Source: Trametopsis cervina (lineage: Eukaryota > Basidiomycota > Agaricomycetes > Polyporales > Irpicaceae). Taken from it: a stretch of DNA of 64,000 nucleotides. A model generated the notes under the pieces. The model had not been told where the DNA came from. It was given only the letters and a program-made list of their open reading frames with translations, and ran no database searches. Shown here in pieces: positions 36,059 to 46,525 of the stretch (positions within the stretch are counted from its first letter, which is position 1; each line of letters opens with the position of its first letter). The stretch spans positions 438,974-502,973 of the forward strand of contig MU278355.1 of the NCBI GenBank assembly GCA_022385755.1, given 5' to 3'. The position numbers and the translations under genes were made by a program.

Positions 36059-37792
36059 ATGAAGTCCATTCTCAGCATCGGTCTTTGTGCTCTCATCGGC
36101 TCTGTGGCTGCCCAGCAAAGCGAATGGCAGCAGTGTATGCTTTCTTGGCCTGCAAACCTGGTCTGCTAGAACTAATGCCCATTCTCAACTCTAGGTGGAG
36201 GCCGCGGTTGGCAGGGCCAAACAACATGTGCAGCGGGGTAAGCGAATAGAGTGAATAGACCGTGTACAGCAGCTGATCACCAAAATTGACTTTTCGTAGC
36301 CTGGTCTGCACGGTGCTTAATGACTGTAAGTCTTCTCGAGGGGTTAAAGAATTCTATAATCTGATAATCCGTTGCACAGACTACTATCAGTGCCTTCGCC
36401 CCGCAACTACTGCAACTACCCACAGCACTACGACGCCTCCTACTACCGTCACGTCGCTCCCTTCGCAGCCTACTCCTCCGATCAACACCAATATCAACTA
36501 CTGGTTCAGCTTGTGAGCATAAAACGACGCGGCATGCGAGCTCAACACTTACAATGTCTGCGCAGCGGAGATTCGTACACTCAAACTGGATTCACCATCA
36601 ACGGAACCCAGCCGAGCGTTGGTAACCCACTAGGCAACCCTCCGTACCCTGTAAGGTCCTACCAGAGACATTATGGACTATTACTAAAATGCCGGCTTAG
36701 GGTTACACCGCGGTTGGCGGAGTGAACTGGATCGACGTCAACACCGTCCAATACAACCACTCTCTGCTCCTGACGTACAACTTCGCATACGGTGGCGCCA
36801 CTATCGACTCGTCTCTTGTCGCACCGTATGATCCCAGCGTTATCTCGCTCACGCAACAAGTCGGCCAGTTCTTGAATTCATCCGTTGGTAAGCCATCCGC
36901 AGCCGTGCCATGGCGAGCAAGCAACACACTGTTCTCTTTCTGGATCGGTATCAACGACATCGGAAACTCGTACTACCTGAGTGGAGACCGAAGCGCGTAC
37001 GTCTCGTTTTCGCTCCCCTTGCGTTATTTGCCTCACTCTGTATCTATAGCTTCTCTGACACGCTACTTGATGCCTACTTTGCATTGGTGCAAAAGATTGT
37101 GAGCTTGCTTTAGTTCCGTGTGATTGACGCTGTTTACTAATACTCTCTCGTTCCAACAGTAGTAAGACCAGACATTCCTCAGCAATGCAGTGTCACGAAC
37201 TCATTGACGTCCTTCAGCAACGCTGGCGGAAGGAACTTCTTGTTCATTAACGTCCCTCCCATCGATCGCTCTCCCCTTGTAAGTCCTTCATTTCACCCTA
37301 ACGAAGCATACTCTAACCATCTATTCTAAGATGATCCCACAAGGCACTTCTGCAACGAACGCCGAGAAGACCGTGATCGCTGGCTTCAACTCTAAACTCG
37401 CCCAGCGTGTAGCCACCCTCGCCAGCACTGGAGTGAGTTAGCTCTGAAAATGATGTCTTGCGACGGCTGACCTCTGTGTTCATTAGGCCCAGACCTGGTT
37501 GTTCGACTCCAACGCTGCGTTCACGACGGTTCTCAACAACCCGACCAAGTATGGCTTCGTCGATGCCACTTCGTACGGAAACACGGGAGACTTCTGGGGG
37601 TGAGACTACTATCTTTGTCCCGCGTCGAAAATTATTGATATCTGGTTCCGTAGTAACAACTATCATCCGTCTAGTGAGTCCTAGGAATGTATTGACTAAT
37701 CCTTGCATCTACTCATCGCGTGTATTATAGGCGCTGCTCAAACGATATTCGGTCAGCAAATCAGCCAACTGCTGAACGGCACTCTGTGGTAA
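36059..37792 (+). CDS. CBM1-CE16 secreted acetyl esterase, copy A
   Basis: Secreted SGNH/GDSL esterase of carbohydrate esterase family 16 with an N-terminal cellulose-binding module, acting on acetylated hemicellulose or oligosaccharides. Signal peptide [22 protein letters not shown]1 over three exons ([34 protein letters not shown]); a Thr/Pro linker; then [17 protein letters not shown] (block I Ser), [33 protein letters not shown] (block III), [20 protein letters not shown] and FWGNNYHPSSAAQ (block V His; Asn where SGNH enzymes often have Asp, as in other CE16). Twelve introns. Between KI and NAGG a 2-nt exon (37,160-37,161) seems required. Stop TAA 37,790-37,792. Confidence 0.9.
37160..37161 (+). 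other. Predicted 2-nt exon (TA) in CE16 copy A
   Basis: Introns 37,099-37,159 (GTGAGC...CAACAG) and 37,162-37,217 (GTAAGA...CTTCAG) leave only TA between them; ATT|TA|C AAC GCT reads I-Y-N-A as expected in the family. Confidence 0.65.
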
Positions 37793-38309
37793 ACCACAGG
37801 GACTGTCTGGGGCTAGAAAAAGCATTGATAGGTATTAGTAATGTGGCGTGAACCGAGATGGAATGAAGCGAAGACACGGGAGTTCATGAAGACTGTTTAC
37901 ATGGAGCTCAACCAATGTCATTCACACCTCGAATATTACTTCTTTCAGGTCATAGAAGTTCGCTGTGAAGGTTTCCGAAGGACGATCTGCCTTTGCTTTG
38001 CAGTAGTATCCATCCCCCGGTAGCTGCAGCATATATGTGCTTCCTTTCGCGGGGCATATCAAGCGATTTCAAGATGAAATGGGCTGCGGAATGCTTCTGG
38101 GTGGCGACTTGATGCTTGGAAGCTTGTGTTGCCTTGCATGGCTTCAATCTCGAATCTATGGGTCTGGATGCTGCTGGGGTAACTGACCTCCCCTCTGACC
38201 GTTTTTGGCATGACCAGCATAAACCTATCATTTCTGTGTTGTCTGTCTACAACAGAGACTTCCTAGGGAGACCGTTCGGCGCGCTAATGGTGAGTCTTCA
38301 TGGATATCG
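37793..38309. other. Spacer between CE16 copies, no gene seen
   Basis: About 500 bases of unique 3' flank of copy A. Short frames (37,950-38,231 minus) have no supported content. Confidence 0.35.
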
Positions 38310-39114
38310 ATGGAGATTGTAGCCTCGGAGCTGCTCGCGGGATGCAGAAGCAGCAAGGGTCATCAGGTGCATTGCACTCTCACCCGCGGCTGCGGTACGC
38401 AATTAATCATCACAATGCGTTTTCCTTGATGCCAACTGAGTAAGTGAGGTAAGGGGGTCACATTGCGACTATCGCGGTGAGAGTTGCCCGCTGTCCTAAG
38501 GATGATTGAAGGCGAGTTTCCTTTCTTGCGTCGTGTCGTGGTCTTCTCAACCTTACAGTATTCAACAGGACTGTTTTCTCCCGCGGAAAATCCGCGTTGA
38601 AGAGATCCTGTGATGACGGTCATCTGGCGCATGCTTGAATTTGAAGGTGCAACGATTATTACTTCAAGTACTCTTCCATAACATTGCGTTTGCCAGCATC
38701 CGATCCTTTACCGATATAGATTCTCTTCTCCGAGAAATTAGCAAAAATTAGTTGTAAGCGTCATGCCCTGCATACGATTGACTACCATATTCTCCACTAA
38801 CTATTCGTCGTAGATGAAGACCATAGGCTCTAAATTGCCACAAGTCAGCATCAAGTTGAGAATACGCCTGCGGATCCGCTGCTTCTCTATGGTAGATAGT
38901 CGGTGCTCCTGGTGGCGGCTTCTGGATACCGTCCAACGTGCATCGGTTCCCCGTAAACGCCAAAAGCCAGGGTATATGGCAGTTTGCTATCCGAGTATGG
39001 TCCGCATAGACGTGCTGCAGGGAGGCATAGCGTCTACTGATTCTCTCTCGAGGTAGTCTTAAGGCGGGAGAGACGCAATGGGGCACCATCTGCAAGCCTT
39101 TACGCATGCACGTT

Positions 39115-40846
39115 ATGAAGCCCATTCTTAGCATCGGTCTTTGTGCTCTCGTCGGCTCTGTGGCTGCCCAGCAGACTGAATGGCAACAGTGTACGCACCT
39201 GTGACCTTGGTGTGCTAGAACTAACCTTATTCCTTGCAACAGGCGGCGGTCGAGGTTACACTGGCCCAACGATATGTGCGGCAGGGTGAGTGCATAGAGT
39301 GAATGAAGCGCATTGAGTAACCGATTACTAAGCGGATTCTGCATAGCCTGGTCTGCACGGTGGAGAATGAGTGTGAATTTGTTTTTCGAGAAGCCTGAAA
39401 CTTTCTATGATCTGACGACTGCTTTCACAGACTTTTCTCAATGCTTTTTTCCCGCAACTACTGCGGCCACTCAGAGCACAACGACCCCTCCTACTACGGT
39501 CACATCTCTTCCTTCACAGCCTCCTCCATTCGACACTAGTATCAATTATTGGTTCAGCTTGTGAGTAGAAAACAACGCGACATGAGGGCCAAGCACTTAC
39601 AATCGATACGCAGTGGGGATTCCTACACTCAAACTGGATTCACCATCAATGGAACGAAGCCGAGCGTTGGTAACCCACTAGGCAACCCTCCGTACCCTGT
39701 AAGATATTACCAGAGACGCTATAGACAATTAGTGACACTTTAATTTAGGGCCACACCGCGGTTGGCGGAGTAAACTGGATCGACGTCAACACCGTGCAAT
39801 ACAACCACTCTCTGCTCCTGACGTATAACTTCGCATACGGTGGCGCCACCATCGACTCGTCTCTTATCCCACCGTATGATCCCAGCGTTGTCTCGCTCAA
39901 GAAGCAAGTCGGCCAGTTCTTAAATTCATCCGTGGGCAAACCATCTGCAGCCGTGCCATGGCGAGCGGACAACACGCTGTTCTCCTTCTGGATCGGCATC
40001 AATGACATCGGAAACTCGTACTATCTGAGTGGAGACCGAAGCGCGTATGTCCAGTTTCTGCTCACCTTGCGCATGTGCTTCACTGTGTATTCACAGCTTC
40101 TCTGATACTCTGCTTGATGCATACTTCGCATTGGTCCAAAAGATTGTGAGTGTCCTTTAGCTCTATGTTATTGACGCAGTTTGTGAATACCCTGCCGCTT
40201 CAACAGTAGTAAGGCTAGACGTTCGCCGTTAGTGCTGTATCGTGGACTCATCTTTGGTCTTTTAGCAACGCCGGAGGAAGGAACTTCCTGTTCATCAACG
40301 TTCCCCCCGTTGATCGTTCTCCGCTTGTGAGTGCTCTCGCCCTTCCTTAGTGCATCATGCTCCAATAACATAATTTATTCCTAGATGGTCCCGCAAGGCA
40401 CTTCTGCAACCAACGCCGAGAAGACTGTGATCGCTGGCTTCAACTCCAAACTCGCCCAGCGTGTAGCCAAACTCGCTAGCACAGGAGTAAGTTAGTTCTG
40501 AAAGTGGCTTCTGGCGGCTGCTAACATCAACATTCACTAGGTGAAAACCTGGTTGTTTGACTCCAACGCTGCGTTCACGACGGTTCTTAATAACCCGACC
40601 AAGTATGGTTTCGTCGATAACACTTCGTACGGAAACGCTGGCGACTTCTGGGGGTAAGAGAATCATACTTTTCTCATGTAGCAAAATATTGATGCTCAGT
40701 GCCATAGTAACAACTACCATCCGTCTAGTGAGTCCTAGAAACGTATCGACCGATGCTTGCATCTACTCATCGTGTGTATTCCAGGCGCTGCTCAAACTAT
40801 ATTTGGTCAACAAATTAGCCAGTTGCTGAAAGGCACATTCTGGTAA
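39115..40846 (+). CDS. CBM1-CE16 secreted acetyl esterase, copy B
   Basis: Paralog of the gene at 36,059 with the same layout and intron positions. Signal peptide [23 protein letters not shown]1 in three exons ([31 protein letters not shown]); linker rich in Thr and Pro; catalytic text [50 protein letters not shown] and FWGNNYHPSSAAQ. It differs from copy A in the CBM aromatic face (Y for W after GRG, F near its end), the linker and scattered surface residues, suggesting shifted binding. A 2-nt exon (40,207-40,208) is again needed. Stop TAA 40,844-40,846. Confidence 0.9.
40207..40208 (+). other. Predicted 2-nt exon (TA) in CE16 copy B
   Basis: Introns 40,146-40,206 (GTGAGT...CAACAG) and 40,209-40,265 (GTAAGG...TTTTAG) flank TA; ATT|TA|C AAC GCC again gives I-Y-N-A. 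The second intron is 1 nt longer than in copy A, which argues that it is not coding. Confidence 0.65.
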
Positions 40847-41219
40847 ACCGTAGGAGCTGCTTATACGCAGGGCTCCCAACAGTAGCTGTACTGTAACATG
40901 TGGTATTGGAACAGATAGACCACGAATGATCAGCTATTCATCGCATTAAACCTTGTATGTGTTGGGGATATATACCAGCGACTGATGGTGAGGAAATATC
41001 CGTGAACACTCACAAGTGACGGATGGGATGAAGCGTTTGTTGGTTAAAACCCAACGAGCAAACACATCTCCACGCTTGTAAGCTCCAGCAACGCCTGAAT
41101 TTCAGAGGTTCACCTGAGCGATGACTGAATAGGTGGAACTTGTCTCGGCGAGACCAAACGAGATATAGCCATTCCACTGACGAAAATCATGTAATCACAT
41201 CCAAGATACACAGGACTCT
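40847..41219. other. Intergenic region between convergent genes
   Basis: 3' flanks of CE16 copy B and the minus-strand NAD(P)-binding gene. Nothing recognised. Confidence 0.3.
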
Positions 41220-42790
41220 TCAGCTCGCGGGCTTCTCACCGTCTGACTTCGCCTCTGCCTCCCAAGTCTTCAACCCCCGCTCGTACCACTCCCACACAAC
41301 CCGTCCAACACCCTCACCCCCATACTCTCCGTCATCCTCGATCTCAATATTCATCTCTGCCTCCGCTTCCTTCGCCTTCGCCTTCCCCTTGGCGTCTTTC
41401 TTCTTCTCCTTCGCTTGAGGCTTTTCAGCGTCGCCCTCGGTCTGCGGAGGATCTGGTAGCGGAGCGATCTTGAGCGGCACGACTGAGCACTCGCGGTAGA
41501 GCGCGCCCGGTTTGAGCACCTCGGTTACGGTGCTTAGTTCCGCTATGGTGGAGTTCTCCGCCGCAGATGGGTCTGTCGCTACGGAGAGTTGGGCTAAGGC
41601 TCGCTTGAAGGGTGACGGTAGGAATAGGGCGTGGAGTACGGTCTGTACGGCCATGTCAGGTGATTTCGCGAATATCCATACGAGAGGGTATAAGGCGAGG
41701 TATCTGAGAACATAAAACTGAGGATGAAAACGAGCACGGAGACGCATATGAGCTCACAGGAGCAAAACAAAGACCGATGACCCCTCTGATTCTAGGCCTA
41801 GTAAGGCCCGTATAGTTTCTGTACGGCTCACGCCAGGACAGACTGTGACTGCAACGATATTTGAAGGGAGTTTTAGTTCATTCTTCTTTTCTCGCGGTGC
41901 ATCCGACGGAGAAGACGCAGGAACAGACTCATCCTTCGTAGGTACCTCGTCCCCTGGGATCCTTGAGTCGAGGGTCGGCGCCCGGTTGGGCAGAGCATTC
42001 AGGATTCGCTGCAGATGCCGAGCGAAGACCACGGTGCGCAGAGCGCGGTGTCCCTCCGCGAGCAAGACCGAGCGAGACGTAGGCGATGTGGACGCTGCAT
42101 CGGGCGACATGGTGGATAGAAGTTCGGAGGTAAACGCAGGCGTCGCGGCGGCGTAGAACGGATTGACAAAGTTCACGATGCGGATATCGCGCTCCACGGG
42201 CGCGACCAACAGAGCCGGAAGCAGCAGCGTTGTCATAAGGAACGTCGCGAGCGATGCCGCCTCTCTCGTCTCTCTCAAGTCCTTCTTCGAGCTGACCACA
42301 GAACCGATGCTGTCATACTCGTGCGCGAATACGACGGCATCCAGACGCTGTTCGTCCCCCGTCAGAAACTTGGTGCAGAATTCGCGAATGGATGCCGGGG
42401 AGGCCAGGTCGGCATGCTCGACGAAGATGTGCTCGTTCTTCGTCTCCTCACGTAGTGCAGGTATGAGCAGGGTGACGGCAGGATGCTCAAGCGGGTATGG
42501 CGACAGCGCGATGATGTGTGCTCCCCTCGAGGCTAGATTTGATAGCGTCGTTAGTCCCACAGGACTGAACGCTCCCTGCAACAGTTCAGCAGCCGTAACA
42601 TCTGGGAACGGAGGACATGACGCACTGTTACGAGGATGGTGCGTGCATGCAGGTCCCTTTCTCTATTTGTTCTTCTCCCTTGGGCAAATGCATATGTGAT
42701 GATCACCACCGTGAGCGAGACGGCGATGTGATAGTAATATCCTGAGGGTACGACGCGTGAAAGGAGGGTAAAGGCTGCCTGCAAGACCAT
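41220..42790 (-). CDS. Membrane-anchored NAD(P)-binding (SDR-like) protein
   Basis: Three exons. An N-terminal hydrophobic anchor (YYYHIAVSLTVVIITYAF) follows MVLQAAFTLLSRVVPSG; then a Rossmann start ILVTGAFSPVGLTTLSNLAS (TGxxxxxG, completed by an intron near 42,580-42,640), HADLASPASIREFCTKFL, and RDIRIVNFVNPFYAAA. A second hydrophobic stretch (LLLYLALYPLVWIFAKSP) is formed across an intron whose acceptor is TTCTCAG just inside the apparent later frame. The C terminus is Lys/Glu/Ala-rich. No YxxxK catalytic motif is visible, so it may bind a nucleotide without being a classical reductase. Function unknown; a role at the ER or lipid-droplet surface is only suggested by the anchor. Confidence 0.7.
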
Positions 42791-43328
42791 AGAAACGCTA
42801 GCTTCTGTAAGCGACGTTCAGGCAGGACTGCGGCAACATACCACTCACGATGCCGCGCCGGGGCTCAAAGGAAGTGTCGTGTAAGATAGAGTCAACGTTA
42901 CAAAGTGCAGGCTTGTGCCGGTGGCAGACGTCAGAGATCAATGTCACAAAGGCCGCGTTACGATCTGTGACAAAGCGCGTACAAAGTGGGATTTCGGATG
43001 GCCAGTGGCGGTCCAGTGGCCAAGTACCACCACAACCTCATGCCTCTGCTACTCCGAACTAACCAATGAGACCCTTTCATAAGATACAAAGCAGCAGGGC
43101 ACGCGTTATGTGCACGCAAGCTGGCCGTACCGGTCTTCATTGTCTTCCTGTTCTCCCACGACTTGATCGAGAAGGGCTCATATCCAAGTATCCCCTCAGA
43201 TGAAAGAGGCTGTCCAATCACGCGTTCTACACGTGTTGGCCAGGAAGTCGATGTATATAAAGCACAACAGCTTCGTACTTGCTTACCCATCTCATCTACC
43301 TATCTCCCCACCACATCGATATTCAGCT
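42791..43328 (+). promoter_or_regulatory. Divergent promoter with CCAAT and TATA boxes
   Basis: TATATAAA at 43,254-43,261 and CCAAT at 43,214-43,218 lie 75 and 110 bases upstream of the kinase-like start at 43,329. No gene in this stretch. Confidence 0.5.
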
Positions 43329-45280
43329 ATGGAATCCCCTAACCCGCCTGGCAAAGCGCTCGACTGGCCTCTCAAAGGTGCCCTCGAATACCCCGACCAG
43401 GGCGGTAACAAACGCTACATCCGACAAAAGTGGCTGCGCGATCCCAACGGAGAGTTCTTGCCCAATTTCTACGAGTTGCCCCGAAGCCATCGTACGCCCA
43501 ACGGCCGCGTCTGGGGGCACAACCTGGACGAGCTCTTCTGGATCAACCGATTCCCCAATGGCAATTGCGACGTGATGACGTGCTGGTCGCGCAGCATGCT
43601 CAAGGACTATGGCGAGAACTACTTATCGTCTATGTGGCGAGAATCTGAGGAACACGCTGTGCCGCATCTACGCAAGCCCTGGCCTCTCCTCGCCCTCGAT
43701 GCGCCAGAGAGCGAAGCTCTTCCTGCCGCTGCTGATGAGCTCAAGGACCTTGGAGTCCCTTTTGAACCCTGCTCGCCGTATGACGTGAAACCGTGCAAGA
43801 CTTCTTCTGGCGATCTGGCAAGTGTGGACGCGAAGTGTACTCCTGAAGATTGCCCTTCGAACCCTGCCAACTTCCCAGCGTCGACCAGTGGCTTGGCTAG
43901 CGACCGCGAAGAAGACGATCGCACTGTCGTGGTTGTAGTGCTCAGATCCCCTACACCGGATACTTCCTCTGATTTCTCTAAGGACAAGTCGTCTAGCCAA
44001 GATCCGAACAGTAAGAGTACCTCTGAACACGCTGAAGATCGTCCTGAAGACGCGCCTCAACGTGGCAAGCAAGACCTGGAGTCTGGAGATGCTCGCAAAG
44101 ATGACTCGAATTCTCGCGAAACCGATTCTAAACCTGCCTTCGACGACTCCGCGACTGTGCCTAACGATGCTCCCAAGCCTGTTTCTGAGAGTTCAGCGAC
44201 TGACGACGCACAACCAACCGATAACGTCGACAAGCCCGCGAAGAAGCTCGGAAAGTACGACTTCGAGCCGTACCCCACGCCTATCTCTCCTCGACCGGCC
44301 CCCACCTCGCCTTTCTACGTCGAAAACCTGCCTCCTTTGCAAGAGCGCATCCCCTCCGCATTCTTCCCCGACTTTCTCCTAGTGCACGACCCGCACGACG
44401 TCACACTGTCCCCCTTCAAGCAAAGCGAGCCCAGCACCGACCCCGTCCCGCTGCCCATCAAATACAAACGCAAGTACCCCATAACCCCCGCTGGCACATA
44501 CCGCAGCGCGACAGACGCAGACGGCTCCGAGAACGTCGCGCATCTGTATCTGCACCGCGCGAACCTTCTCGGGCAGGGCAACCACTCGATCGTCTACAAA
44601 TCCGCGCTCCAACTCCCCGCGCCGCTGACCGCGCGCACGCCGAACGGGCGCGTGCGCGTCGCGGCGAAGGTGGCGTTTGGGTATGGGTTTAGTAAGCGCG
44701 ATAAAGAGATGCTGGAGAATGAGGCGAGGGTGTATGACGGGGCGCCGAAGCATCTTTCGGAGGAGTATTGTGGGTTTAATTGTATACCGCCGATCGTGCA
44801 CCCTGTGCCTGTTGGTGCTGTTATGCCTAAGTTTTTTGGGTTCTACGAGCCGTGGGAGCAGGCTGGCCGTAAGGAGTGGACGAGCCCGATTTTGTTGCTC
44901 GAGGAGTGCGGCGAGCCGATTGAGCCTCAGAGGCTCACGCTGGACCAGAAGTGCGTCGACCTTCGTCTTTCTTTTTCAATATTGATATCTGACCGTGTTT
45001 GCTCCGCAGGATCGAATGCCAGTCCTTCATGCACCGTCTACACGCCGAACGCATCCTCCAAGGCTCCTTCTACGAGCGCAACATCCTCGCCCAGCCCGGC
45101 CCCTTGTACCTCCCGCCCTCGCAGCGCTCCCGCGCGACGCCGAGCTTCCGCATCATCGACTTCGGGCGCGGGAAGACGTTCGAGGACGTCGAGCACGATG
45201 TGAAGAAACGTATGGAGTTTGATATGGAGGTTCGTCATGAGCAGCGGCATGCGAAGACGGCGTTGTTGCTTGATGATTGA
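43329..45280 (+). CDS. Protein-kinase-like protein, copy 1 (HRD Asp absent)
   Basis: About 630 residues, two exons (intron near 44,952-45,008). The N-terminal half has a conserved opening (GNKRYIRQKWLRDPNGEFLP, WGHNLDELFWINR) and a long Ser/Asp/Glu-rich disordered stretch. The C-terminal half is kinase-like: Gly loop NLLGQGNHSIVYKS, Lys in RVRVAAKVA, Glu helix LENEARVYDG, hinge ILLLEECGEPI, then ERILQGSFYERNILAQPGPL in place of the catalytic loop and FRIIDFGRGKTF for DFG. The HRD Asp is replaced (QGS), so it may be a pseudokinase or use another residue. Related genes are common in agaricomycetes. Inverted paralog at 51,826-53,736. Confidence 0.75.
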
Positions 45281-46124
45281 GGGAACGCGGGGACATGGGC
45301 TGCTTGAATAGAATGTTGCGGATTGATGTAGTGGTTTTTGTAATGTATGGCTGTACTGTCCTAACCCCACCTCTGCAAATCGCCCTCCCGCCGCATTTGG
45401 AGACGTATCCCGAGCTACCGAACATTACCTGACTGATTTTGAGCGGTTTTGAATGATGTCTGTCACGGGCGCTATGCAAGATCCTAGAGATCCTACTGGG
45501 ATACTTGTCCGGGACTCATGTCTCTGCTTTAGGTATGCAGTATAAATACTGCTGCATATTTTTTAATTGAGATTGTAGCGTATCACGAACGCAGGAGGTG
45601 GATTTCGCGAAGAGTGTGACAGGGCTGTGTGACGAAAAGAGGGACAACCTTTGCAAAAAGCAGTGGCATCGTGCCGCACACTGTGCACTTCATTTCTATC
45701 ATTCGAGACCCTCCGGAACGGATAGAGGCATGCATATGCTACATGCTGGTCAAAACATTATATCTTTTAGATGCGAGGAAAACATTATATTTTTTTTAGA
45801 TGCGAGGACGACTCGCTATTGATTTTAGATAGGATGTGGTTTGCAAAGGTGGGGTTAGGAAAAGTACTTTGGAATGAATGAACAGACTGTTACTGTACTG
45901 TATCAATGTTTGCGTACACTGGTGTGCCCTCTCTTTCGTTGTGGCGTTTCGTACGCGAAGAAGCAAAATCCCATCGCCCGATCCGATCACTGCACCACCT
46001 TCTCCACCCTCCTTCTCCTCCCCATCCTCCTCCCATCCCAACTCTCCAGATTTCCTCCCGTATGCGCGCAAATATCCTCTCGAGAATGCGGTATGTGTTG
46101 CTGCAAAGTACGGTACATTGTATC
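45281..46124. other. Intergenic region including a duplicated segment
   Basis: Contains 45,640-45,870, which resembles 49,770-49,960 (see repeat entries). A short internal doubling (AAACATTATAT... twice near 45,757-45,800) is also present. No gene seen. Confidence 0.4.
45640..45870 (+). repeat. Dispersed direct repeat, copy 1
   Basis: Shares GACAACCTTTGCAAAA, GCATCGTGCCGC, CACTGTGCAC and ACGACTCGCTA with copy 2 at 49,770-49,960 in the same orientation and order. It lies downstream of kinase-like copy 1. Confidence 0.6.
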
Positions 46125-46208
46125 GGACCCCTAGCTCAGTGGTAGAGCGTGAGATTCCAGCCTCCAGCGTGATTCCTCAAGGTCATCCGTTCAATCCGGG
46201 TGGGGTTC
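46125..46208 (+). tRNA. tRNA-Trp (anticodon CCA) with 13-nt intron
   Basis: Acceptor stem GGACCCC/GGGGTTC (one G-T wobble), D arm GCTC-AGTGGTA-GAGC, anticodon arm TGAGA-TTCCAG..., T arm ATCCG-TTCAATC-CGGGT. The anticodon loop TT-CCA-G is interrupted after position 37 by 46,161-46,173 (CCTCCAGCGTGAT), as usual for eukaryotic tRNA introns. The anticodon stem has an A-C mismatch at 31-39. Discriminator A follows at 46,209, then T-rich terminators (TTTTTT near 46,225). A different placement by one or two bases is possible but CCA fits best. Confidence 0.8.
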
Positions 46209-46525
46209 ATTTCTTTTGGTGGTTTGTTTTTTGACCTGCGGTGCAGCTTGGAAGCGAGATGTACGATTGTTTGCAAAGTTTTTTTTTTTTGGGGGGGTGG
46301 GATGGTGTGCAGAATTGGGTGAGAGTTCGAATATTATCGAATGATTATAAGTGCAATCTACATGTATCGTCCGTATGTTGATTGTAACAAACTTAAATAG
46401 AGTCCCGACGTTATGGCATTCCCCTGGTACGTCGTAAAATTAAGATATCCAACTCTCCCTTCACCACTCTTCTGCACCGCTAATGGTAGCAGCGAGATCC
46501 ATATCCATATCATAATCCCACCCCC
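46209..46525. other. Intergenic region with homopolymer run
   Basis: A T(11)G(7) run lies at 46,280-46,297. No gene. The minus-strand NAPE-PLD gene ends at 46,526. Confidence 0.4.

Larger units (their letters stand above)
35190..37792 (+). repeat. Tandem duplication unit A (promoter plus CE16 gene)
   Basis: Unit A matches unit B (38,310-40,846) from about 860 bases upstream of the start codon to the stop codon; ATG-to-ATG distance is 3,056 and stop-to-stop 3,054 bases. Similarity stops just after the stop codons, so 3' ends differ. Intron sequences have drifted, exons less so. Confidence 0.85.
38310..40846 (+). repeat. Tandem duplication unit B (promoter plus CE16 gene)
   Basis: Second unit of the direct duplication described for 35,190-37,792, in the same orientation. 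The promoter half carries the same CCGCGG element at 38,574-38,596 and the same TGATGACGGTCATCTGGCGC at about 38,610 (35,455 in unit A), which contains the near-palindrome TGATGACGGTCATC. Confidence 0.85.

Noticed and set aside
38748..39344. 198-codon minus-strand frame over CE16 promoter B
   Set aside because: Antisense to a CBM1 exon and promoter; its counterpart in unit A is broken by stops, so it is not conserved.
41740..41775. Apparent phase error in the NAD(P)-binding gene
   Set aside because: Using the GTTCTCAG acceptor, slightly inside the later frame, gives LLLYLALYPL in phase with a normal GT donor.
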